A DNA stretch of 64,000 nt from Inquilinus limosus (GTDB taxonomy: Bacteria; Pseudomonadota; Alphaproteobacteria; DSM-16000; Inquilinaceae), in NCBI RefSeq assembly GCF_002195995.1, contig NZ_NHON01000020.1, positions 1 through 64,000 on the forward strand, read 5' to 3'. This document shows, piece after piece, positions 17,198-26,280 of the stretch. The notes below the pieces were generated by a model. That model saw only the letters and a list, made by a program, of their open reading frames with translations, was not told where the DNA came from and made no database searches. Within the stretch, counting starts at the first letter, position 1; each line of letters begins with the position of its first letter. The position numbers and the translations under genes were made by a program.

Positions 17198-18849
17198 GCG
17201 TCGCCGTCCCCGAGCGCCGCGAGGCCGCGCTCGACCCGATCACGGTCGAGGTCATCGGCAGCGCCTTCGCCTCGATCGCGGAGGAGATGGGGGAGGCGCT
17301 GGTCCGGGCCAGCTACTCGACCAACATCAAGGAGCGGCGCGACTGCTCCACCGCGCTGTTCGACCTGGCCGGCAACACGCTGTGCCAGGCCGAGCACATC
17401 CCGATGCATCTCGGCAGCTTCATCGGCATCATCCCGCACATCCTGAAGCGCCACCCGCCGGACCGGATGCGGCCGGGCGACGTGTTCATCGGCAATGACG
17501 CCTATGAGGGCGGCGGCACGCATCTGCCCGACATCGTGCTGGCCGAGCCGATCTTCGTCGACGGCCGGATGGTGGCCTGGGCGGTCAACACCGCCCACCA
17601 CGCCGACTTCGCCGATCGCGGCCACGCCCATATCTACCAGGAAGGGATCCGGATCCCGCCGATCCGCCTGTACCGCGCCGGTGAGCTGCAGGCCGATGTG
17701 CAGGAGCTGGTGCTGCTGAACTGCCAGGTGCCGCGCGAGCGGCTGTCCGACCTCAGGGCGCAGATGGCAGCCAACCGGCTGGGCGTGCAGCGGATGACGG
17801 CGCTGTGCGGCAAATACGGCGTCGACACCGTGCTCGCGGCCGGCGCCGCGCTGCAGGACTATGCCGAGCGCAAGATGCGCGCCGGCATCGCCGCGATCCC
17901 GGACGGCACCTACCGCTTCGCCGACCGCTTCGACAATCCGGAACTGGACGGCGAGCTTGACGTCTCGGTCGAGATCACCGTGGCCGGCGAGGAGATGCGG
18001 CTGCATTTCGACAGCCCGCCGCAGGTCCGGGGCGGCCTCAACGTCGTCTACACGGCGCTGCTGTCGACGGTCTATTACGCGGTGAAGACGGTGGTCGACC
18101 CGACCATCCTGCCCAATGCCGGGCTGGCGCGGCCGCTGACGGTGACGGCGCCGGAGGGCACCGTCCTCAACTGCATCCATCCGGCGGCGGTGAACGGACG
18201 GGTGGCGACCTGCCAGCGCATCGCCGACCTGATCCATGGCGCCCTGGCCCAGGCGGTGCCCGAGCGGCTGACCGCGGCCGGCAACGGCTCCTGCGCCTCC
18301 GCCACCTTCATGGGGCGCGACCCGAAGACCGGCGGCCTGTGGGTCTATCTCGAGACCATCGGCGGCGGCAGCGGCGCCCGCGCCGGGAAGGACGGGCTGG
18401 ACGGCGTCCATGTCCACATGACCAACACCTCGAACCTGCCGGCCGAGGCGCTGGAGCTGGAATATCCGCTGACCCTGCTGCGCTACGAGCTGGTCGACGG
18501 CTCCGGCGGCGCCGGGACGCAACGCGGCGGCATGGGGCTGCGCCGGGTCTACCGGGCCGAGGCCGACTGCCGTGTGCATATCGACGGCTCGCGCCTGCGC
18601 TCCGCCCCCTGGGGGCTGGAGGGCGGGCTGCCGGGCGGCCGCGGCGGCTTCGTCTTCGGCCCCGGCGTCGCCCCGTTCGACCACGGCAATGGCGACCTGA
18701 AGCGCGGCGACGTGATCGAGATCGTGACGCCCGGCGCCGGCGGCTACGGCCCGCCGGCCGGGCGGGCAAGCGAGGCGGTCCGCCGCGATGTCGCCGAAGG
18801 ACGGATCGACCGGGAGACGGCGCGGAGGGTCTACGGCGCCCAGCTTTGA
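17194..18849 (+). CDS. hyuB: N-methylhydantoinase B / acetone carboxylase alpha-type subunit (HyuB)
   Basis: This 551-residue protein is the full length typical of HyuB. Recognisable blocks are DPITVEVIGSAFASIAEEMG at the N-terminus, STNIKERRDCSTALFD and GDVFIGNDAYEGGGTHLPDI in the first half, and GGGSGARAGKDGLDGVH and GAGGYGPP in the last third. It is translationally coupled to hyuA by a 4-base overlap. HyuA and HyuB form an ATP-dependent amidohydrolase for cyclic amides in characterised examples. Here the pair sits between a DAO-type flavoenzyme and a periplasmic binding protein, which suggests uptake and breakdown of a small nitrogen compound. Confidence 0.9.
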   Translation: MSVAVPERREAALDPITVEVIGSAFASIAEEMGEALVRASYSTNIKERRDCSTALFDLAGNTLCQAEHIPMHLGSFIGIIPHILKRHPPDRMRPGDVFIGNDAYEGGGTHLPDIVLAEPIFVDGRMVAWAVNTAHHADFADRGHAHIYQEGIRIPPIRLYRAGELQADVQELVLLNCQVPRERLSDLRAQMAANRLGVQRMTALCGKYGVDTVLAAGAALQDYAERKMRAGIAAIPDGTYRFADRFDNPELDGELDVSVEITVAGEEMRLHFDSPPQVRGGLNVVYTALLSTVYYAVKTVVDPTILPNAGLARPLTVTAPEGTVLNCIHPAAVNGRVATCQRIADLIHGALAQAVPERLTAAGNGSCASATFMGRDPKTGGLWVYLETIGGGSGARAGKDGLDGVHVHMTNTSNLPAEALELEYPLTLLRYELVDGSGGAGTQRGGMGLRRVYRAEADCRVHIDGSRLRSAPWGLEGGLPGGRGGFVFGPGVAPFDHGNGDLKRGDVIEIVTPGAGGYGPPAGRASEAVRRDVAEGRIDRETARRVYGAQL

Positions 18850-18879
18850 AACCATGACAACAAGCAGGGAGAGGTCATC

Positions 18880-20412
18880 ATGCTGCTGTCCCGTCGCTCA
18901 TTGCTCGCCACCGGGCTCGCCGCCGGCGCCGTGCTGCCGGTGCTGCGCCTGCCGGCCCGGGCCCAGGCGGCGTCGGAGACGCTGCGCTTCGGCCTCTCCA
19001 GCTATCCGCCGAACCTGCAGCCCTGGATCAATTCCGGCGGCGCGGCGGGGTCGGTCTCGGCGCTGCTGCATCGCGGCCTGCTGTCCTACGCCGCCGATGG
19101 CAGCCTGCAGGGCGAGCTGGCCGAAAGCTGGCAGCCGGACGGCGACAAGGCCTGGGTGTTCCGCCTGCGCCAGGCCCTCTTCCACAACGGCGACCCGGTC
19201 ACCGCCGCAGACGTCCAATGGAACATCGAGCAGGTCGCCGGCGAGAAATCGACCGCCTATCTGCGCACCCAGCTGCAGGGGGTGGAGCGGGTCGAGACGC
19301 CGGACGATCGCACCGTGCGCCTGGTGATGAAGCAGCCGACCGTCTGCGTGCCGCACTGGTTCGCCAACTACTACATGCCGATCGTGGCCAAGGGGTCGAC
19401 CGCCGATGACCCGCTGGGCATCGGCGCCGGGCCCTTCGTGCTCCAGGGGCAGGAGCGCGGCGTGTCGCTCGACCTCGTCGCCTTCGACAAGTACTACAAG
19501 CCGGGCCTGCCGAAGCTGAAGGCGGTCAAGATCATCGCCTATCCGGACGAGACCCTGCGGGTGGCGGCGCTGCAGGCCGGCGATGTCGATCTGATCGACT
19601 ATGTCCCGTGGCAGTCGATGCAGTCGATCGAGGCCGACCCGAACCTGAAGCTGGACAACCAGCTTGGCCCCTTCATGTACCTGACCTTCAACGGCCGCAG
19701 CGGCCCCTTCGCCGATCCGCGCATCCGCCGGGCGGTGGCGCTCGGCATCAAGCGTGAGGAGATCGTGCAGGCCGCCTTCTTCGGCCGCGGCGCGCCGCTG
19801 GAGGGGCTGCCCTTCGCCCCGGAGACGCCGTATTACGACGAAGCGGCGGCGCATGGCTGGCGCTACGACAAGGACAAGGCCAAGGCGCTGCTGGCCGAGG
19901 CCGGCGTTGCCGACGGCTTCTCCTGCACCCTGCTGTCGACCGCCCAATACGGCATGCACAAGAACACGGCCGAGGTGGTCCAGCAGAACCTGGCCGAACT
20001 CGGCATCCAGGTCGAGCTCAACATGCCGGACTGGCCGACCCGGGTCAGCCTGGGCAATCGCGGCCAGTATGAGTTCGCGGTGATGGGCACGGCGATGGAG
20101 AGCCCGGATCCGGAAAGCCTGTCGTCCTTCGTCGATTCCTCGCTGTCGCCGTCCTATATCCGCAGCGCCGGCATCACCGTGCCCGGGCTGAACGAGCTGC
20201 TGGCGGCGGGGCGGGGCGAGTTCGACATCGCCAGGCGCAAGGAGATCTATGCGAAGGCGGGCCAGCTGGTGCTGGACCAGGCGCCGATGGTGACGCTGGC
20301 CTACCGGGCCCAGGGCTTCGCCATGCGGAAGGCGCTGCAGGGCTTCCGCAACCTGCCGGGGGGCCTCAGCTTCTATTCCCTCAGCACCGCGGATCAGTCG
20401 TTCTTCGCCTGA
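18880..20412 (+). CDS. ABC transporter solute-binding protein, family 5 (peptide/nickel/opine type), Tat-exported
   Basis: The protein has 510 residues. The N-terminus MLLSRRSLLATGLAAGAVLP with two Arg at 5-6 and cleavage expected near AQA (30) looks like a Tat signal peptide. The mature part is a family 5 binding protein: SYPPNLQPWINSGG, LAESWQPDGDKAWVFRLRQ and FHNGDPVTAADVQWNIE are characteristic. It follows hyuB by 30 bp with an AGGGAGAGG ribosome site. No permease or ATPase of the matching DppBCDF type is present in the window, so the binding protein is an orphan here and must use permeases encoded elsewhere. The ligand is probably the substrate of the HyuAB/FAD enzyme pathway. Confidence 0.88.
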   Translation: MLLSRRSLLATGLAAGAVLPVLRLPARAQAASETLRFGLSSYPPNLQPWINSGGAAGSVSALLHRGLLSYAADGSLQGELAESWQPDGDKAWVFRLRQALFHNGDPVTAADVQWNIEQVAGEKSTAYLRTQLQGVERVETPDDRTVRLVMKQPTVCVPHWFANYYMPIVAKGSTADDPLGIGAGPFVLQGQERGVSLDLVAFDKYYKPGLPKLKAVKIIAYPDETLRVAALQAGDVDLIDYVPWQSMQSIEADPNLKLDNQLGPFMYLTFNGRSGPFADPRIRRAVALGIKREEIVQAAFFGRGAPLEGLPFAPETPYYDEAAAHGWRYDKDKAKALLAEAGVADGFSCTLLSTAQYGMHKNTAEVVQQNLAELGIQVELNMPDWPTRVSLGNRGQYEFAVMGTAMESPDPESLSSFVDSSLSPSYIRSAGITVPGLNELLAAGRGEFDIARRKEIYAKAGQLVLDQAPMVTLAYRAQGFAMRKALQGFRNLPGGLSFYSLSTADQSFFA

Positions 20413-20457
20413 AGGCGGGGCCGCCTGACGTCGGAAACAGCGGCAGCCGGGGCGAGA

Positions 20458-21291
20458 TCACGGCATCCCGAGAATCGCGCGGGCCTGAGGTCCTGAGGCG
20501 AGCGGCCGGCCTGCCGCCCCGGCAAGGTCCGCGATAGCGGCGACACGCTCGGCGTTGTCGCGCGCGATCCGGCCGTCCGCGTGCCACAGAGAGTTCTCGA
20601 ACCCGACGCGGACATGGCCGCCGAGCGCGATGGACCCGGCCAGGGCGGCGGTCTCGCCGCGCCCGAAAGCGCAGACCGACCATACGGCGCTGGCGTCGAG
20701 CCGGTGGCGCTGGAGGCCATGCAGGAAGACATCGAGGTCCTCCGCCCGGCTCTCCTGGTCCGGCGCATAGCGGCCGAGGACGAAGAGGAGCCGTGGCCGC
20801 GCGACGTCCCCCAGGTCTCCCCGTTCATGCAGCACGGCGAAGCGGTCGAGATCGGCCCCATCATAGAGGATGTGCTGGACGGCGACGCCTTCACCGGCCG
20901 CCCAGGAGAAGAAGGCCGATGCCGCCGCGTCCCCGTCGCCGAGAATCTCACGCAGCCCGACCGAAACGGCGGCCGGGCGCAGCGTGCGCACCAGCTCCAT
21001 CTGCTCCGACGGCGAATAGCGGCCGACCGCCTCCGTGGTGACCTGGACCAGCATCCGGCCGTCCGTGCGGTCCCGGATCGCCGCGATCGCCTCCGCGTAG
21101 CGGCCGGCGTCGAGCACATGCGCGCCGGCCTCGTCGCGGACATGGACGTGCATGGCGGCGGCGCCGGCGGCGATGCAGGCCGCGGCGGCGTCGGCCAGTT
21201 CCGCGGCCGTCATCGGCAGCGCCGGGTGATCCGCCCTGGTGCGGCGCGCACCGTTCGGCGCGACCATGATGAGCAGGGGATCCGTCGTCAT
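20458..21291 (-). CDS. BKACE-family beta-keto acid cleavage enzyme (3-keto-5-aminohexanoate cleavage-type)
   Basis: The protein has 277 residues, the usual family length. It shows MVAPNGARRT near 9-18, the metal-binding His pair in MHVHVRD (His48, His50), and Glu232 in VGFEN, matching the third metal ligand of characterised family members. Known BKACE enzymes condense a beta-keto acid with acetyl-CoA to give acetoacetate and a new CoA ester; substrates include 3-keto-5-aminohexanoate and dehydrocarnitine. The gene is divergent from an amidase across 69 bp and near an amino-acid-type ABC importer and an aminotransferase. I infer that it handles a beta-keto acid late in that catabolic route. 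Confidence 0.85.
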   Translation of the reverse strand: MTTDPLLIMVAPNGARRTRADHPALPMTAAELADAAAACIAAGAAAMHVHVRDEAGAHVLDAGRYAEAIAAIRDRTDGRMLVQVTTEAVGRYSPSEQMELVRTLRPAAVSVGLREILGDGDAAASAFFSWAAGEGVAVQHILYDGADLDRFAVLHERGDLGDVARPRLLFVLGRYAPDQESRAEDLDVFLHGLQRHRLDASAVWSVCAFGRGETAALAGSIALGGHVRVGFENSLWHADGRIARDNAERVAAIADLAGAAGRPLASGPQARAILGMP

Positions 21292-21360
21292 GTCTCACCT
21301 CGATCTTTGTCTCGCCGGCGCGCCCAGCCTATGGTCATCGCAAAGGGAGGCCAGGGCATC

Positions 21361-22776
21361 ATGACCGACGCAGCAGAAAAGCCATCGCCATTCGCCACCG
21401 CGGCCGAGCTGTCTGCGGCGCTTCGGGGGGGCGGCACCACATCGGCCGCCATCATCCGGCGCGCGCTCGACCGGGCGGCCGCGCATGAGCCGGCGCTGCA
21501 CGCCTTCGTGGAGATCTTCGGCGAAGCTGCGCTTGCGGCCGCTGAGGCCGCCGATGACCGCAGGTCCAGGGGCGCCCCGCTCGGCCCGCTCGATGGCATT
21601 CCCTTCGCAGTGAAGGACCTCTTCCACATCGAGGGCCATCCCACATCGGCCGGATCGAAGGCCCTCGCCGCGGCTCCCGCGGCGGCCACCGCGAATGCCG
21701 TGCGGCGCCTGTGCGCGGCGGGGATGATCCCGCTGGGCAAGGTCCACACCGTCGAGTTCGCCTTTGGCGGCTGGGGCACGAACCCGGTCCTGGGGACGCC
21801 GCTGAACCCGCGCGACCGGGCTGTCCCACGCGCCCCCGGCGGCTCCTCCAGCGGGTCCGGGGTGGCGGTTGCCGCGGGGCTGGTGCCGGCCGCGCTCGGC
21901 ACCGACACCGGCGGGTCGGTGCGCAACCCCTCTGCCATGTGCGGCGTCGTCGGGCTGAAGACCTCCGTCGGTCTGATCGGGCGGGGTGGGCTGCTGCCGC
22001 TCGCCACCTCCTTCGACAGCGTCGGCCCGCTCACCCGCTCGGTCGAGGACGCGGCGCTGCTGCTGTCCGCCCTGCAGGGCCGGGATCCGGACGACCCTGA
22101 CACCTTCGGGGTCACGGGGCCGGACCCGTTGCGCCATCTCGGCGATGGCGTCGCCGGCCTGCATCTGCGCGTCCCGTCGGAGCGGGATCTCGGCACGGTC
22201 GAGGCCGATGTGCTCCGGCTGTTCCGGGCGGCCGTCCAGCAATTGGCCACCCTCGGCGCCGAGGTCGAGGAGCGGGCGATGCCGCGCCGGCCCGAGGATT
22301 ACATGGCGACGACCGGCGACATGATGGCGGCGGAGTCCTGGCACCATCTGCGCGAGCATGTGGAGCCCGAGACCAGCATCGTCCATCCGGCGGTCAGGGC
22401 GCGGATCCTTCGCGGCCGGACGATCGACGGCGCGCGCTATCAGGAGCTTCTGGTGGCGCGGCGGGCGGCGCAGATCGAGCTGCACCGCTATCTCGACGGC
22501 GCCGACGCGCTGCTGACGCCGACGGCGCCGATCTTCGCGCCGCCGCTGGAGGCGATCGACGAGACCCAGACCCCGCTCGGCACCTTCACGCGCATGGTCA
22601 ATCTGATGGACATGGCGGCGCTGAGCGTGCCGGTCGGCCTCGCCGGCGGCCTGCCCGCGTCGCTGCAGATCGTGGCGCGCCGCTTCGACGACGCCGTCGC
22701 GCTTCGGATCGGCCGCGCGCTCGAGGTTGCGCGCGGCGGCCTGTTCGAGCCTCCGGCCGGGTTCGAGGCACCGTAG
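21361..22776 (+). CDS. Amidase (amidase-signature family)
   Basis: The protein has 471 residues from the ATG at 21361, which is preceded by GGGAGG; a start 30 bases earlier is possible. The complete Ser-cisSer-Lys triad is visible: Lys85 in PFAVKDLF, Ser162 in GGSSSGSG and nucleophile Ser186 in GTDTGGSVRNPS. The C-terminal LMDMAALSVPVGLAGGLPASLQIV is also typical. Family members hydrolyse amides, ureido acids or, in GatA, work in tRNA amidation. GatA is unlikely because no gatB/gatC is adjacent. It is divergent from the BKACE gene and tail-to-tail with the ABC importer operon, suggesting release of ammonia or an amine from an imported amide. Confidence 0.9.
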   Translation: MTDAAEKPSPFATAAELSAALRGGGTTSAAIIRRALDRAAAHEPALHAFVEIFGEAALAAAEAADDRRSRGAPLGPLDGIPFAVKDLFHIEGHPTSAGSKALAAAPAAATANAVRRLCAAGMIPLGKVHTVEFAFGGWGTNPVLGTPLNPRDRAVPRAPGGSSSGSGVAVAAGLVPAALGTDTGGSVRNPSAMCGVVGLKTSVGLIGRGGLLPLATSFDSVGPLTRSVEDAALLLSALQGRDPDDPDTFGVTGPDPLRHLGDGVAGLHLRVPSERDLGTVEADVLRLFRAAVQQLATLGAEVEERAMPRRPEDYMATTGDMMAAESWHHLREHVEPETSIVHPAVRARILRGRTIDGARYQELLVARRAAQIELHRYLDGADALLTPTAPIFAPPLEAIDETQTPLGTFTRMVNLMDMAALSVPVGLAGGLPASLQIVARRFDDAVALRIGRALEVARGGLFEPPAGFEAP

Positions 22777-22795
22777 GCCGCGGGATCGGCGGCCG

Positions 22796-23593
22796 TCATT
22801 CGCCGCTGGCGTAGAGCCAGCGCGCGACCAGCGCGTCGGTGTCGCTGCCGAAATCCTCGCGCGCGCCTTCGGAGAACACCGCACCGGTCTTCACCACATA
22901 GACATAGTCGGTAACGGCCAGCGCGGCGCGGATGTCCTGGTCGACCAGCAGCACGGCCTTGCCCAGGCCATGGGCGAGATCGCGCACGATCTCGTAGATG
23001 GTCTCGCTGGTCTGCGGATCCACGCCGGCGGTCGGCTCGTCGATCAGGTACACGGAGGGCTCGGCCATCAGGCTGCGGGCGATCTCGACCTGCCGCTGCT
23101 GGCCGCCCGAAAGCTGCCCCGCCGGCTGGTTGCGCTTCTCGCGGACCACGGGGAAGCGCTCATAGGCCCGCTCCAGCCGCTCGGCCAGGACGGCCTTCTT
23201 CGGCCGGGCGTGCCAGAGGCCGAGCTTCAGGTTGGATTCGACGGTCAGGTACGGAAACAGGCTCGGCCGCTGGGGCAGATAGGCCAGGCCGAGGCCGAGC
23301 ATCCGGAAGGGCGGGCTGGCGGTGATCTCGCCGCCATTCATCAGCACCCGGCCGGCGCGCGGCTTCAGGAAGCCGAACAGGGCCTTGAGCAGGGTGGACT
23401 TGCCGGTCCCGTTCGGCCCGACGACGCAGGAGATGCGCCCGGCCCAGGCCTTGGCGGAGATGTCGCGCAGGATGTCGATGTCGCGGGTGTAGCCGGCGAC
23501 GAGGCTCTCGCAGGCCAGCAGCGCCGGCGCATCGTGCCAGCGCGGGGCGGGAAGGGGGGCGGGACGGGATGTTTCTGGCATCGCGCCGCTCAT
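22796..23593 (-). CDS. Branched-chain amino acid-type ABC transporter ATP-binding protein (LivF-like)
   Basis: The protein has 265 residues. Walker A GPNGTGKST lies at about 59-67, the signature LSGGQQRQVEIARSL in the middle, and VYLIDEPTAG is Walker B. It is the last gene of a five-gene minus-strand importer operon and overlaps the LivG-like gene by 4 bases. LivF-like subunits pair with LivG to drive import of amino acids, amides or urea. The N-terminal 25 residues are Pro-rich and not conserved in type, so translation could also begin slightly later. Confidence 0.9.
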   Translation of the reverse strand: MSGAMPETSRPAPLPAPRWHDAPALLACESLVAGYTRDIDILRDISAKAWAGRISCVVGPNGTGKSTLLKALFGFLKPRAGRVLMNGGEITASPPFRMLGLGLAYLPQRPSLFPYLTVESNLKLGLWHARPKKAVLAERLERAYERFPVVREKRNQPAGQLSGGQQRQVEIARSLMAEPSVYLIDEPTAGVDPQTSETIYEIVRDLAHGLGKAVLLVDQDIRAALAVTDYVYVVKTGAVFSEGAREDFGSDTDALVARWLYASGE

Positions 23594-24330
23594 CGGTGGG
23601 CCCGCGTGCCGGTATAGGCCCGGACGACGTCGGGGTTCCGCAGCACCTCGGCGACGCCGCCATCGGCGATCTTGCGGCCGCGGGCCATGACCATGACGCG
23701 GGTCACCACGGATTGGATGGCCTCCAGATTGTGGTCGACGACCACGATGGTGTGGCCGTCGCGATTGAGGGCCTTGATGTGGTCGATGATCTGCTCCAGC
23801 AGCCGCGGGTGGACGCCGGCGAAGGGCTCGTCGAGCAGCAGCAGCCGCGGCTTCAGCATCAGCGCGCGGCCGAGCTCCAGCAGCTTCTGCTGGCCACCCG
23901 ACAGCGCCCGCGCATACTGGTCCGCCAGGGGACCGAGCTTCAGGAACTGCAGCACGCCGCGCGCCCGCTCCTCCGCCGCGGCCCGCCGCTCGCCGGGGTC
24001 GGACAGCGCCGGCACGATCAGGTTCTCCATCACCGTCATGCGGCGGAACAGCCGCGGCACCTGGAACGTCCGGGCGACGCCGCGCTGGGCGAAGCGATGC
24101 GCCGGCGCGCCCGCCATGTCGTGCTCTCCGACCCGGATGGCGCCGCCGCTGGGCCTGAGCGCGCCCGTCACCATGTTGATGGTCGTGGTCTTGCCGGAGC
24201 CGTTGGGCCCGATCAGCCCGACGATCTCGCCCCGCCCGAGCCCGAAGGACAGGCCCTCGACGGCGTGGATGCCGCCGAAATGCTTGGACAGATCGCCGAC
24301 GGAGAAGAAGGGCGCGCCGTCCTCAGCCAT
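23590..24330 (-). CDS. Branched-chain amino acid-type ABC transporter ATP-binding protein (LivG-like)
   Basis: The protein has 246 residues. Walker A GPNGSGKTT is at 41-49, the signature LSGGQQKLLELGRALM follows, and LLLLDEPFAGVHP is Walker B. RFAQRGVARTFQVPRLFRRMT matches the LivG-specific stretch that distinguishes it from LivF. It overlaps the LivM-like permease by 8 bases and the LivF-like gene by 4, a tight operon. It works with the adjacent permeases and the binding protein at 26281-27504. Confidence 0.9.
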   Translation of the reverse strand: MAEDGAPFFSVGDLSKHFGGIHAVEGLSFGLGRGEIVGLIGPNGSGKTTTINMVTGALRPSGGAIRVGEHDMAGAPAHRFAQRGVARTFQVPRLFRRMTVMENLIVPALSDPGERRAAAEERARGVLQFLKLGPLADQYARALSGGQQKLLELGRALMLKPRLLLLDEPFAGVHPRLLEQIIDHIKALNRDGHTIVVVDHNLEAIQSVVTRVMVMARGRKIADGGVAEVLRNPDVVRAYTGTRAHR

Positions 24331-25291
24331 CGCCGGGCTCCCCCATGGCTGATACCGCCGGGCGCGGCTGCGGCCGGCGGCGTCCCAGCTGCTCCAGCGC
24401 CGGGAACAGGCCGTTCTGCGCGAAGCGCTGCACCAGGATCAGCGCCAGCCCCATCAGCACGAACCGCCATTCGCCGTAGGAGCGCAGCGATTCCGACAGC
24501 AGGAACACCACCGCGGCGCCGATCACTGCCCCCGTCAGGCTCTCGATCCCGCCGATCACGGCCATGGCGATGACCAGCCCCATCTCCGGCAGGATCGCGA
24601 TGTTCGGGGTCAGGATGCCGATGAAATGGCCGTAATAGATGCCGGCGATGGCGGCGATGACGCTGGTGACGACGAAGACCAGGATCTTGTACCGCGTCGT
24701 GTCGACGCCGCTGGCGCGGGCGGCGCCCTCGTCCTCGCGGATGGCGCGCAGGAACAGCCCGACCCGCGTGGCGAGGAGGGCGTTCATGGCGCCGACCGCC
24801 AGGACGACGAGGGCGAGGCCGAGATAGTAGTAGGGCATGTCCGACCGGCCCGGGAACAGGCCGGGGACCGGCAGGCCCTGCATGCCGCGGGTGATCCCCT
24901 CTTCGGCGACCAGCACCAGCCGGAAGATCTCGGAGATCGCCAGGGTGAACAGGGCGAGATAGGGCCCGGACAGCCGCAGCACGAGGGCGCCGATCAGCGC
25001 GCCGACCACCGCGGCCAGCAGGATCGCGGCCAGGATGGCGAGCGCCAGCGGCAGCCCCAGCTGACCGGCGCAGAGGGCAGAGGCATAGCCGCCGAGTGCC
25101 GCGAAGGCGACATGGGCGAAGGAGAACTGCCCGGCATAGCCGGCCAGCAGCGCCCAGCTCGCGGCCAGCAGCGCGTAGTACCAGGCGATGGCGCCGACAT
25201 GGATCCAGTAGGGCCCGGCCAGCAGCGGCAGGATCAGGGCGATGGCGAGGAGCAGGATCTGGCTCCCCTGCGTGAAGGAGGGTCGCAGCAT
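24323..25291 (-). CDS. Branched-chain amino acid-type ABC transporter permease (LivM-like)
   Basis: This is a 322-residue integral membrane protein with eight to ten hydrophobic segments beginning LLLAIALILPLLAGPYWI. YAGQFSFAHVAFAALGGYASAL and the C-terminal MGLVIAMAVIGGIESLTGAVIGAA are the conserved LivM signatures that contact the ATPases. It lies 10 bp after the LivH-like gene. The C-terminal tail is Arg/Pro-rich and not diagnostic. Together with LivH it forms the inner-membrane channel. Confidence 0.9.
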   Translation of the reverse strand: MLRPSFTQGSQILLLAIALILPLLAGPYWIHVGAIAWYYALLAASWALLAGYAGQFSFAHVAFAALGGYASALCAGQLGLPLALAILAAILLAAVVGALIGALVLRLSGPYLALFTLAISEIFRLVLVAEEGITRGMQGLPVPGLFPGRSDMPYYYLGLALVVLAVGAMNALLATRVGLFLRAIREDEGAARASGVDTTRYKILVFVVTSVIAAIAGIYYGHFIGILTPNIAILPEMGLVIAMAVIGGIESLTGAVIGAAVVFLLSESLRSYGEWRFVLMGLALILVQRFAQNGLFPALEQLGRRRPQPRPAVSAMGEPGDG

Positions 25292-25301
25292 CGGCCGCCT
25301 C

Positions 25302-26201
25302 CTATTCCAGCCGCAGATGCGACCGCCCGAACAGCCCGGTCGGCCGGAGGAGCAGGGTGACGACGAGCAGCAGCGCGCCGAAGGCCTGGGTGTAGGCCAG
25401 CGCCCGGTTCGGGTCGGGCAGGTAGCCGACGCCGAGCCCCTGGACGAGGCCGAGCAGGATGCCGCCGGCGATGCTGCCGCCGACCGAGCCCATGCCGCCG
25501 AGCACGATGATGATGAAGGCCTGCACCGCCGGCAGGTCGCCCATCGACGGCGACAGCGCGAAGATCGGGGCGATCAGCGCGCCGGCGCCGCCGGCCAGCG
25601 CCGAGCCCAGGCCGAAGGCGACGGTGTACATCCGGCGCGGGTCGATGCCGATGACGGCGGCCGACTCCCGGCTCTGGCTGACCGCGTCGAGCGCCTGGCC
25701 CAGCGCGGTGCGCTTCAGGAAGGCGGTGAGGCCGGCGAGCAGGATGACGGCGACGATCGCCGCGATCAGCCGGTCATAGGGCAGGATCAGCGGCCCGAGG
25801 ATCAGCACGCCGGCCATGAAGGGGGGCGGCGACTTGGCGAAGGGCCCGAACACCACCAGGCCGAGATTGCTCAGCAGGATGGTCAGGCCGAAGGTGACGA
25901 TGATGGCGTATTCGTCCTTCCGCTCCACCTTGTCGGTGTACATCGGCGCGATCACCAGCCGCTCGAAGACGACGCCGAAGAGGAAGAGGGCGATCATGGC
26001 GCCGGCCACCCCGGCCAGCGACGGCAGGCCCAGCGCCGAGATCAGGTAGTAGGACGCGTAGCCGCCCAGCATGTAGAGCGAGCCGTGGCCGAAATTGACG
26101 ACCTTCAGCACGGAGAAGACCAGCGTCAGCCCCGACGCCACGAGGGCGAAGATGAGGCCGATGACCAGGCCGTTGACGGCGAGGAGGAGGAAATAGCTCA
26201 T
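25302..26201 (-). CDS. Branched-chain amino acid-type ABC transporter permease (LivH-like)
   Basis: This is a 299-residue, highly hydrophobic protein. The N-terminus LLLAVNGLVIGLIFALVASGLTLVF and VVNFGHGSLYMLGGYASYYL are the LivH signature, and FIIIVLGGMGSVGGSIAGGILLG is the cytoplasmic coupling loop. It sits between the binding protein gene (79 bp upstream) and the LivM-like gene. Substrate specificity of this transporter class lies mainly in the binding protein, so amino acids, amides or ureas are all possible. Confidence 0.9.
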   Translation of the reverse strand: MSYFLLLAVNGLVIGLIFALVASGLTLVFSVLKVVNFGHGSLYMLGGYASYYLISALGLPSLAGVAGAMIALFLFGVVFERLVIAPMYTDKVERKDEYAIIVTFGLTILLSNLGLVVFGPFAKSPPPFMAGVLILGPLILPYDRLIAAIVAVILLAGLTAFLKRTALGQALDAVSQSRESAAVIGIDPRRMYTVAFGLGSALAGGAGALIAPIFALSPSMGDLPAVQAFIIIVLGGMGSVGGSIAGGILLGLVQGLGVGYLPDPNRALAYTQAFGALLLVVTLLLRPTGLFGRSHLRLE

Positions 26202-26280
26202 GGTCCGGTCGCAGCCGCAGGTCGATGGGACGGATCGGGCGAATTGAGGGCCGGCAGCCTCGGGCCGCCGGCCGCTCCGA

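Noticed and set aside
20413-20457. Rho-independent terminator between the family 5 binding protein and the BKACE gene
   Set aside because: GGCGG-GG-CCGCC can pair but the loop is too short and no T-run follows.
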